Shown: piece by piece, positions 6,674 to 15,135 of the stretch | Layout: each line of letters opens with the position of its first letter | Position numbering within the stretch: the first letter of the stretch is position 1 | DNA from: JANWXR01 sp033577755 | GTDB lineage: Bacteria > Chloroflexota > Anaerolineae > Anaerolineales > UBA6663 | Length of the DNA: 18,921 bases | Assembly (NCBI GenBank): GCA_033577755.1 | Contig: JAVQXV010000046.1 | Span: forward strand, 1 to 18,921 | Reading direction: 5' to 3' | Translations under genes and position numbers: made by a program | The notes under the pieces: generated by a model | Told to the model about the DNA's origin: nothing | The model's database searches: none | What the model saw: only the letters and a program-made list of their open reading frames with translations

Positions 6674-7672
6674 ATGTTGGTGATGTCTGATTTACCTCTG
6701 CCCGCCGCTACGGCGGAGTCATCAGTCTCAACGCCGCCACCTTCGTCGAAAACCATCATCGGCGTGCGCTTCATGCGCGTCGGCAAGATTTATCACTTCG
6801 ATGCCACCGGCTTCGACGTCCGCCCCGGCGACCGGGTGATCGTCGAGACCACGCGCGGGCGGCAGTTGGGCGAGGTGGTGCGGTTCATCCCGCCCGAAGC
6901 GCAATCAGTGCCGGACGGCGGTTATAAACGAATCGAGGGGGTGGCCTCTCCACGCGAACTGGCGATGGAAACGTATTGGAAATCCAAAGAGACCGAGGCC
7001 ATGATCAGCTGCCGCGCCCGCGCCGCCGAACTGCTCCTGACCGAGGTCAAAATCGTCAAGGCCGAGTACAGCTATGATGGCTCGCGCTTAACCTTCCTCT
7101 ATAGCGGGCCGGATGAGCAGAATGGCAACCCGGCGCGCGTAGACCTGAAGTCGCTCAAAGAGGACATGCAGGCTCTCTATCCGCAGCAACTCGTCCAGTT
7201 TCGGCAGATCGGCCCGCGTGACGTGGCCAAGCTGCTCGGTGGGCTGGGCGCTTGCGGACTGGAGACCCGCTGCTGCTCGCTGTTCCTGACCGAGTTCAGC
7301 CCGATCAGCATCAAAATGGCCAAGGAGCAGGGCATCTCGCTTGAGCCGGAGGAGATTACGGGCATGTGCGGGCGATTGCGCTGTTGCCTGGTCTATGAGT
7401 ACGAGCAGTACGTCGCTGCACGTAAGCAGCTGCCCAAGCTCAAGAAAATTGTGCTGACTCCCAAAGGCGAGGGCAAGGTGGTGGACCTCAACCCGCTCAA
7501 GGAAACGGTCTGGGTGGAAATTCGAGAAGGCGAGGGCATGCGGAGCTACGAGTTTCACAAGAACGACATCCAGCCGAAGGAAGAGCTGGAAGCCCTACAA
7601 AAGAAGGCCAGTAACCCATGCGACCGTCACAACAGCGGCGGCTGCGACTGCGGCAAGGCCAAAAAGCGCTAA
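6674..7672 (+). CDS. PSP1-domain protein, RicT/YaaT-like
   Basis: 332 residues from ATG 6674; a second ATG at 6683 (MSDLPLP) is equally possible because neither has a strong ribosome site. After a Ser/Pro-rich N terminus, residues 27-72 form a small beta domain and about 90-185 the PSP1 region. The family hallmark follows: GLGACGLETRCC (190-201) and GMCGRLRCCLVYEYEQY (230-246), giving Cys194, 200, 201, 232, 237 and 238. A second short Cys group sits at the C terminus (Cys316, 324, 326). In Bacillus subtilis, YaaT/RicT works with RicA and RicF in a complex that binds [4Fe-4S] clusters and steers RNase Y. RicA and RicF homologues are not seen here. Whether this protein binds a cluster is inferred from the retained cysteines. 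Confidence 0.87.
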   Translation: MLVMSDLPLPAATAESSVSTPPPSSKTIIGVRFMRVGKIYHFDATGFDVRPGDRVIVETTRGRQLGEVVRFIPPEAQSVPDGGYKRIEGVASPRELAMETYWKSKETEAMISCRARAAELLLTEVKIVKAEYSYDGSRLTFLYSGPDEQNGNPARVDLKSLKEDMQALYPQQLVQFRQIGPRDVAKLLGGLGACGLETRCCSLFLTEFSPISIKMAKEQGISLEPEEITGMCGRLRCCLVYEYEQYVAARKQLPKLKKIVLTPKGEGKVVDLNPLKETVWVEIREGEGMRSYEFHKNDIQPKEELEALQKKASNPCDRHNSGGCDCGKAKKR

Positions 7673-7678
7673 CGAGCC

Positions 7679-8590
7679 ATGACCGCCATCGGCAACTTCG
7701 ACGAACTCGGCCTGAGCGGCCCGCCCCTGCGCGTTGTCTCCCTCGTGCCCTCAATCACCGAGAGCCTGTTCGACCTCGGCTGCGGCGACCGGGTGCGCGG
7801 CGTCACCGATTACTGCATCTTCCCCGCCGATAAAGTCCGTGACCTGCCCAAGGTCGGTGGAACCAAGAACCCCGACATCAAGCGCATCAAGGCCATCCTG
7901 CCAGACCTAATCATCGCTAGTCAGGAGGAAAACCGCCGAGAAGTTATCGAAGCGCTTCAGGGCGAGGGCTTTAGAGTTTGGCTTACCTTCCCCAAGACGG
8001 TGGCCGATACTTTTGAACTGCTGTGGGCTATCATCCGGCTGTTTGATGTGCCGAAGATGGGTCAGGTGGTTGATGCGATGGAGCGGGTTTACGAATATGC
8101 CATGTTGGCGGCGGAGAATGCACCCCGGCCTCGCGTGTTTGTGCCGATCTGGCGCGAGCCGAAGGCGCCGGAGAAGCCGCGTTGGTGGATGACCATCAAC
8201 CGCGAGACGTATATGCACGATCTACTGCGCGTGTGCGGAGGCGCGAATGTGTTCGCCGACCGCGAGCGCCGCTATCCGCTGGCTGCCGACCTTGGCGAAG
8301 CGCCGGGTGAGCCGCTGAACGTGAACGTGGAGCGTGACACCCGCTACCCCCGCGTTACGCCGGCGGAGGTGGCGGAACATGCCCCGGAAGTGATTCTGCT
8401 GCCGACCGAACCGTATGCTTTCAGCGAGGCTGACTTGGCGGCGTTCGCCGATTACCCTGAAATGCCGGCGGTGAAGTATGGGCGCATCCATGTGGTGGAT
8501 GGCTCGCTGCTGACCTGGCCCGGAACGCGGGTCGGGCGGGCGCTGGCCGAACTGCCCGCTTACTTCAACTTTGTCCCGACGAAGTCATGA
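7679..8590 (+). CDS. BtuF-like helical-backbone metal receptor protein, no signal peptide
   Basis: 303 residues starting six bases after the PSP1 stop. RVVSLVPSITESLFDLG (18-34) and the stretch KVGGTKNPDIKRIKAILPDL (58-77) are typical of the cobalamin/Fe-siderophore substrate-binding superfamily (BtuF/FecB fold), and the C-terminal IHVVDGSLLTWPGTRVGRAL matches its closing lobe. Such proteins normally sit in the periplasm or on a lipid anchor and feed an ABC transporter. Here the domain begins within 20 residues of the start, with no hydrophobic leader or lipobox, and no permease or ATPase gene is adjacent. It could be a cytoplasmic member of the family. Ligand unknown. It overlaps the next gene by 4 bases (ATGA at 8587-8590). 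Confidence 0.85.
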   Translation: MTAIGNFDELGLSGPPLRVVSLVPSITESLFDLGCGDRVRGVTDYCIFPADKVRDLPKVGGTKNPDIKRIKAILPDLIIASQEENRREVIEALQGEGFRVWLTFPKTVADTFELLWAIIRLFDVPKMGQVVDAMERVYEYAMLAAENAPRPRVFVPIWREPKAPEKPRWWMTINRETYMHDLLRVCGGANVFADRERRYPLAADLGEAPGEPLNVNVERDTRYPRVTPAEVAEHAPEVILLPTEPYAFSEADLAAFADYPEMPAVKYGRIHVVDGSLLTWPGTRVGRALAELPAYFNFVPTKS

Positions 8591-8802
8591 GGTTCATTCA
8601 CAAACACAAACTTGCAGCTGCTGCGTGCCTCGTTGCCCTGCTTTTGGCAGGCTGCGGCGATGGCGGTGGCCGGCCAACGCCCACACCCAACGCTGCCGGT
8701 TACCCCGCGCCCGGCGCTGCTTCGCCGGAGCCGGCAAGCGGTTATCCGGCCTCCGCTGAAACCGCAGCGCCGCCCGGCGGCTATCCCGGCCCGACCCCGT
8801 AG
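8587..8802 (+). CDS. Small Gly/Pro/Tyr-rich lipoprotein
   Basis: 71 residues whose start overlaps the stop of the preceding gene (ATGA). A basic N terminus (residues 1-8), a hydrophobic stretch (9-20) and the lipobox LAGC with Cys23 form a standard lipoprotein signal. The mature part (about 49 residues) is low complexity: a Gly run, TPTP, then three spaced GYP units (38-40, 52-54, 65-67) separated by Pro/Ala/Ser-rich linkers. No enzyme domain can fit. Similar disordered lipoprotein tails occur in Chloroflexota-like genomes. Coupling to the metal-receptor gene hints that it may anchor or accompany that protein, but this is only inference. Confidence 0.72.
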   Translation: MRFIHKHKLAAAACLVALLLAGCGDGGGRPTPTPNAAGYPAPGAASPEPASGYPASAETAAPPGGYPGPTP

Positions 8803-9049
8803 TGCCGGAGCGCACGTTTACCGAGCGCGAACTTCATAGGCACAGCGCTTGTAACGCCAGGGTGCGCGAGATAACAGATCGCCCGAACCCCACTTTATCA
8901 GGCGCTGACCTAACTCCTTCTTTTTGCCAGGCCCCTCGCAGGGAGACGGCAGCCCCGCGTCCGGCAGGTAGGGCGACTGACCGCTATCTAAAGGCCGGCT
9001 TTGCCTGGGTCATTTGGGTACCCCTCTCACCTGAAAGTGTAACTTCAAC
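8803..9049. other. Long intergenic region with possible RNA structure
   Basis: No credible gene is seen here; the only sizeable open frame (GTG 8802 to 9053) has no family resemblance and no ribosome site. Several complementary arms are present: CAGCGC 8843-8848 with GCGCTG 8902-8907; CCAGGC 8927-8932 with GCCTGG 9003-9008; CCGGC 8961-8965 with GCCGG 8994-8998; and a CCCT/AGGG mini-hairpin at 8933-8943. The last three nest into a branched fold of about 80 bases. I could not match it to a riboswitch, 6S or SRP RNA. GC-rich DNA folds easily, so this is only a candidate leader or small RNA. Confidence 0.3.
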
Positions 9050-9078
9050 TTGACGCTCAACTCTCAAAGTGATAACCT
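9050..9078 (+). promoter_or_regulatory. Promoter and possible operator of the GntR regulator
   Basis: TTGACG (9050-9055) and TAACCT (9073-9078) stand 17 bases apart; the -35 box matches five of six consensus positions. The -35 lies inside TTGACGCTCAA (9050-9060), an inverted repeat TTGA-N3-TCAA of the size bound by GntR-family dimers. A direct repeat, AAAGTGTAAC (9034-9043) and AAAGTGATAAC (9066-9076), brackets it at a 32-base offset, about three DNA turns. Autoregulation by the downstream FadR-type protein is the simplest reading. Confidence 0.45.
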
Positions 9079-9121
9079 TATGCGCGGATAAATTCGATAA
9101 ATCAGATTGATTGGCAGATAT

Positions 9122-9832
9122 ATGTTCGCCGACCGCCTCGACTACGACCTGCTACGCTACTTTGCCGAGCACCAAAATCTGCGCGAGAACAAGCTGCCGT
9201 CTATAGAAGAGCTGGGCCAGGAGTTGGGCGTCAGCGTCGGCAAGCTGCGCGAACAACTTGAGGTAGCGCGTGCACTGGGCTTGGTGGAGGTGCGGCCCAA
9301 GATCGGCATCCGGCTATTGAATTACAGCTTTGCACCCGCTGTGCGCACCAGCCTGATGTATGCCCTCGCCAGTCGCAGCGCCGAGTTCGAACAATTCAGC
9401 ACGCTGCGCAACCATCTGGAAGCCGCGTTCTGGCATGAAGCCGTAGCCCGCCTGACGCCGGACGACCATGCCCACCTGCGTGCCCTGGTCGAGCGCGCGC
9501 GGGCCAAACTCAACGGGCGCCCCATCCAGATCCCTCACGCCGAACACCGTGACCTGCATCTCACCATCTTCAAGCGGCTCGAAAATCCATTTGTGCTGGG
9601 TCTGCTTGAGGCTTACTGGGATGCGTATGAGGCCATCGGCCTCAGTCGCTACTCGGACTACGTCTATCTGCAGGAAGTCTGGGATTACCATGCGCGCATC
9701 GTCGAGGCGATCGTGGCCGGCGACGTGGAGCTTGGCCATCGTCTGCTCGTCGAACACACTAATTTGCTCTCTCATCGCCAGCCGTCTGCCGACGGTCTGT
9801 TGACCCCGGAGCGGATGGCGTCTATCGGCTGA
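9122..9832 (+). CDS. GntR-family transcriptional regulator, FadR/FCD subfamily
   Basis: 236 residues from the ATG at 9122; a TTG at 9107 is in frame but offers no better ribosome site. Residues 5-66 are a winged helix-turn-helix (KLPSIEELGQELGVSVGKLR, then a wing at 54-66). Residues 88-215 are an all-helical FCD effector domain with the likely metal-binding histidines His146 (HRDLHLTIF), His190 (DYHARIVEAI) and His212 (LVEHTNLL). FCD regulators sense small carboxylates or acyl-CoA and usually repress nearby catabolic genes. The korAB genes begin 74 bases downstream in the same direction and are the obvious candidate targets. The ligand cannot be read from sequence. Confidence 0.88.
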   Translation: MFADRLDYDLLRYFAEHQNLRENKLPSIEELGQELGVSVGKLREQLEVARALGLVEVRPKIGIRLLNYSFAPAVRTSLMYALASRSAEFEQFSTLRNHLEAAFWHEAVARLTPDDHAHLRALVERARAKLNGRPIQIPHAEHRDLHLTIFKRLENPFVLGLLEAYWDAYEAIGLSRYSDYVYLQEVWDYHARIVEAIVAGDVELGHRLLVEHTNLLSHRQPSADGLLTPERMASIG

Positions 9833-9906
9833 ACCTGTTTCCGTTGGGGCCGGGCGCCGGAGCTGACGCCTTCGACTCCCGGCTCTGCAATCGAGGAGAA
9901 AGAAAC

Positions 9907-11759
<1,853 letters not shown>

Positions 11760-11763
<4 letters not shown>

Positions 11764-12800
11764 CTGCTGCTGCACCCGCCAAAAATCTGAACTCCCTCGG
11801 CCTGCCCAAGGCCGATTACAAGGGCCTGCCGTCCACGCTGTGCGCCGGCTGTGGCCACAACTCCATCTCCGACAAAATCATAGACGCCGTCTGGGAGCTG
11901 GGTCTGCGTCAGGAGCAGGTGATTAAGCTCAGCGGCATCGGCTGTTCGAGCAAAAGCCCGGCCTACTTTCTGGGTCGCTCATTCGGAATCAACACCCTGC
12001 ACGGGCGCATGCCGTCGGTGGCCACCGGCGCGTTGACCGTGAACAAAACCCTGTACGGCATCGGCGTCAGCGGCGACGGCGACACCGGTTCCATCGGCCT
12101 GGGCCAGTTCAAGCACATGCTGCGCCGCAACGTGCGCATGGTCTACATCATCGAGAACAACGGTGTATATGGCCTGACTAAAGGACAATTCTCCGCCACC
12201 GCCGACATCGGCCAGGAGCTGAAGCACGCCGGCAGGAACGAACTGCCGCCCATTGACTTGTGCCTGGAGGCCATTGCCGCCGAGTGCGGCTTTGTAGCCC
12301 GCTCCTTCGCCGGCGACCCCAAACATGTTACGTCTCTGATCAAGGCAGCGCTCAACTATCGCGGCACCGCTGTGCTTGACATCATCAGCCCGTGTGTGAC
12401 CTTCAACGACAGAGACGACTCGACCAAGAGCTACTACTGGGGCAAGACCCACGACGAGCGGATTAACGACTTCTCCTTCGTCATGCCCCAGGAAGAGATT
12501 GTGATTGACCAGGCCGAGGGCGAGACGCTTGAAGTAGAACTGCACGACGGCTCGCGCATTGTGCTGAGGAAGTTGGCCGAAGGCCAGCATGACCCGACCG
12601 ACAAATACGCCGCCATGCGCTTGCTACAGGAGGCGCGTGATAAGCAGCAGTTCATCACCGGCCTCATCTACATCAACACCGAGCGGCCTAACCTGGCCGA
12701 ACTGGCGAACCTGGTGGATACGCCGCTGGTGTTCCTGCCGCAGTCGCAGCTCCGCCCCTCGCGCGAGTCGCTGGAAAAGTTAATGGAAGCGATGAAGTGA
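11760..12800 (+). CDS. korB: 2-oxoacid:ferredoxin oxidoreductase beta subunit (KorB-type)
   Basis: 346 residues; the ATG overlaps the korA stop and has AAGGAAGG at 11746-11753. The thiamine diphosphate and Mg site is GDGDTGSIG (105-113) through NNGVYGLTKGQ (133-143). Cys28 and Cys31 (CAGCGH), Cys62 (GIGCSSKSP) and Cys212 (SPCVTFND) are the four expected ligands of the proximal [4Fe-4S] cluster, which passes electrons to free ferredoxin. Length and layout are normal for KorB/PorB of the two-subunit class. No ferredoxin gene lies beside it. A terminator-like hairpin follows 43 bases after the stop. Confidence 0.93.
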
Positions 12801-12807
12801 GTAGAGG

Positions 12808-12835
12808 TAGCAAGTAGCAAGTAGAGAGTAGAAAG
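12808..12835 (+). repeat. Four-unit heptanucleotide tandem repeat
   Basis: Two exact TAGCAAG units (12808-12821) are followed by TAGAGAG and TAGAAAG, directly after the korB stop. A shorter TAGAGG precedes them. Such heptamers recur between genes in several filamentous and environmental bacteria; no function is evident. Confidence 0.75.
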
Positions 12836-12843
12836 TGGGTGGC

Positions 12844-12880
12844 GCGCCGCGCGGGGAGCCGGGCGGCGCTTTGCTTTTGT
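12844..12880 (+). terminator. Probable terminator after korB
   Basis: GCGCCGC (12844-12850) pairs perfectly with GCGGCGC (12863-12869) across a 12-base GC-rich loop, followed by TTTGCTTTTGT. The stem is strong, but the T-tract is interrupted by GC, so efficiency is uncertain. Confidence 0.5.
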
Positions 12881-12932
12881 TGAAGAAGCCACAGATTTTG
12901 CAGATGACTCCACTGAAAAAAACTATGATCTC

Positions 12933-13114
12933 ACTGCGAAAAGCGCGGCGCAGGGTGCAAAGGATTCGCCTTCGTTTTCCTGAGCGTTCTTGGGCTTTGC
13001 GGTTCCAAGGGGCCGACACCCATCCGCAAAGATGAACCGCGAAACGCGAAGAGCGCGGCGCAAGAAGAGTGCGGCGCAAAGCGCAAAGGCTTCGCCCCTG
13101 TTTTTCTTCGCGGT
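12933..13114. repeat. Two decayed copies of a short palindromic interspersed repeat
   Basis: Copy 2 (13036-13114) is bounded by an exact 8-base inverted repeat, ACCGCGAA (13036-13043) and TTCGCGGT (13107-13114). Copy 1 (12933-13003) has similar but imperfect ends. They share two blocks: 12938-12952 with 13048-13062 (14 of 15 bases identical) and 12955-12970 with 13081-13096 (14 of 16). Copy 2 carries an extra internal GCGGCGCAA unit. A CCACAGATTTTGCAGATGAC stretch at 12889-12908 resembles another common intergenic repeat. No gene is present in this junction. Confidence 0.55.
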
Positions 13115-13191
13115 CTCGGCGTCTGTGCGCCCTGGCACGAGATGCTCGCTAAACCTCGAGAAATTCGTATGACTCGATGCTGAGTTCGTGC

Positions 13192-15135
13192 TCAGCGAAT
13201 CAGGAGCGTTGCCGCCGGTACGCGGTCCGGCTCGATGGCACCGGCCTGCATCACCGGCAGGCGCGTGCCGGTCGTCCACTCGTACAGGCCGACCTGTAAA
13301 TCATATCTCCCCGGCGCGAGGCCGGCGGGCAACTCCAGCGTCAGCTCGTGCTCAATGATTTCACCGGCCTGCCAGCGGTCGGTCGGGTACTCGGCCTGGC
13401 ACGGCTCGGAGTCCGCGCCGACGTAGAAGGGGTTAGCGGCATCGGCCAGATGCACGAAGACGGTGTAGCGTGTGGGCGATTCGGCCCGCGCTCGCCAGCG
13501 CAGGCGCAGGCCAACCGCCTCGCCGGGCCGGTAGTCGGGCGCAGCGGTCTCCAGCGTCAGCAGCTCAAACGAGTCGCCAAAGGTCGCTATCGCCGGCATC
13601 TCGCCCGTTGCGCTGGCTTCGCCTGCCGCGAGTTGAAGGATTGCGCCGTATGGATAGACCTCCGGCTCGTGCAGCACGTCGGTCTGCGCGGCCTGCGGGA
13701 ACTGCGCTTGATAGGGGGCGAGCCAGTTTACGAGGCCGGCGATGACGGTAGGCGCAGCGGTTCGCGCCGGATACACCACGCAGCCGGCCTCGGCAGGCAC
13801 GACGCGAAAGCGCCCGGGCGTGATGGCCTCGGCGAGGCGCGTGGCCGGATGGGCGCGCCCGGGCCGGTCCAGCACCAGATAGCCCGCGCCTCCTGTCTGC
13901 GCCGCACCCGTCGCCGCGCGCGTCAGCGTCGCCAGACCGATCTCAAAAGAGTCGAACAGGCCGGGCTGGCGCGGGTAACGCCAGAAGTAGTCGTAGGTCG
14001 TGATGCCGGTTGAAGCGAGAAGCGAGGCCGCAATCAGAGCATGCAACCAGCGTCGCCGACCGGCGCGCTCCCACGCCCAACTCACGCCCACACCGAGCAG
14101 CATCATCAGCATCGGCGCCGCGCCGAGCGAGCGGCCGAAGCCAGGCGCGCCGTCGCTGAGCAGGGTGGTCAGCAAGTTTACGCCGAGCGAGCCGAGCACG
14201 GCTGCGTGCGCGCGCCAATGGTCGCGCCGGCGCGCCAGCGCCCACAGGCCAAGCCACATCCAGACCGAGCCGAACACATCCAGCGCCGGACGGTGCGGCA
14301 GATTGTGGCGCAGCATCTCATCGCCGGCCACGTTGAACATCAACGCGACCTTGAGCGCGTTTTCCAGATAGAAGCGCAGCCCGCCGGCGCGCGCTTCGGC
14401 GCTGGCCGTTTGCAGCCGCCACAGGAAGCGATCCGGGTTCTCCAGAAAGAACAGGCCGAGCGGGGCGTAGGCCAGCAGCGCCGCCGCCAGAAAGACCAGC
14501 CCGAAGGTCAACACCGGGCGCAGGCGGCGTTCGGCGAAGAGCGCGAAGACGAGCAGCGCCTGCAGCGGCAGCACGCGCGAGGCGGGCGCGATGTACTGGC
14601 TCAGCCCGAGCACCGTGCCCGCCAGCGCAAAGGCCCAGACCGCGTTCCGCCGCCAGGCCCAAACGACCAGCGCCAACAGCAGCATGGAGGCCAGCGGCGT
14701 CAGGCTGATCTCATCGCCGCGCCGCGACCAGTGCACGTGCCAGAACAGGCCGGCCAGCCCGAAGGCGCTCACAAGCGCGATGCCGTTCACGTGCGGATGG
14801 TCGCGATAGACCACGCGCGCCGCCCAAAAGGTGAGCGGCACGGCCAGCACGCCGAGCAGCGCCGAGAAGTTGCGCGAGCCAAGCTCCGTCGGGCCGAACA
14901 GCGCGAACCAGCCGGCCAGCAGCCAGCTGTAGCCGGCCTCGATGCTGCCGCCGTCGGTGATGTACACCGGCGCCTGCCAGCCGCGCAGGATATAAACGGC
15001 GATGAGCGATTTATGCGCCTCGTCGTACCAGTGGCCGGGCGGCAGCGCTTCGATTTGCCAAAAGCGCAGCGCCGCCGCCAGCAAGGTGCTGAGCAGCAGG
15101 CCGCCTACGAGCAGCCGCGTGTTGCGCGCCTTCAT
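13192..15135 (-). CDS. GT-C fold glycosyltransferase (ArnT/PMT-like, GT39-type) with C-terminal beta domain
   Basis: 647 residues from the ATG at 15135, which overlaps the stop of the upstream gene (ATGA); an open extension to 15342 would run inside that gene. The N terminus is a membrane helix, followed by a loop with Asp38-Glu39 in GHWYDEAHKS, the usual position of the catalytic acid in GT-C enzymes that use polyprenyl-phosphate sugars. About ten further hydrophobic helices reach to near residue 390. A soluble region follows and ends in a beta-sandwich-like domain (about 490-647) with YTVFVHLADA, DRWQAGE and GRYDLQVGLYE (609-619). It probably glycosylates envelope lipids or proteins outside the membrane. 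Last gene of the minus-strand operon. Donor and acceptor unknown. Confidence 0.83.
   Translation of the reverse strand: MKARNTRLLVGGLLLSTLLAAALRFWQIEALPPGHWYDEAHKSLIAVYILRGWQAPVYITDGGSIEAGYSWLLAGWFALFGPTELGSRNFSALLGVLAVPLTFWAARVVYRDHPHVNGIALVSAFGLAGLFWHVHWSRRGDEISLTPLASMLLLALVVWAWRRNAVWAFALAGTVLGLSQYIAPASRVLPLQALLVFALFAERRLRPVLTFGLVFLAAALLAYAPLGLFFLENPDRFLWRLQTASAEARAGGLRFYLENALKVALMFNVAGDEMLRHNLPHRPALDVFGSVWMWLGLWALARRRDHWRAHAAVLGSLGVNLLTTLLSDGAPGFGRSLGAAPMLMMLLGVGVSWAWERAGRRRWLHALIAASLLASTGITTYDYFWRYPRQPGLFDSFEIGLATLTRAATGAAQTGGAGYLVLDRPGRAHPATRLAEAITPGRFRVVPAEAGCVVYPARTAAPTVIAGLVNWLAPYQAQFPQAAQTDVLHEPEVYPYGAILQLAAGEASATGEMPAIATFGDSFELLTLETAAPDYRPGEAVGLRLRWRARAESPTRYTVFVHLADAANPFYVGADSEPCQAEYPTDRWQAGEIIEHELTLELPAGLAPGRYDLQVGLYEWTTGTRLPVMQAGAIEPDRVPAATLLIR

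Noticed and set aside
8926..9024. Possible ZTP, cobalamin or c-di-GMP riboswitch
   Set aside because: Only short fragments such as GCCTGGG resemble ZTP aptamers; the conserved 5' half and the cobalamin box are missing.
8802..9053. 83-residue GTG-start open frame
   Set aside because: No ribosome site, no family resemblance, and it overlaps the promoter of the next gene.
13179..13196. GCTGAG/CTCAGC hairpin at the 3' end of the minus-strand operon
   Set aside because: Only a 6-bp stem overlapping the stop codon, with no T-run on the minus strand; too weak to call a terminator.
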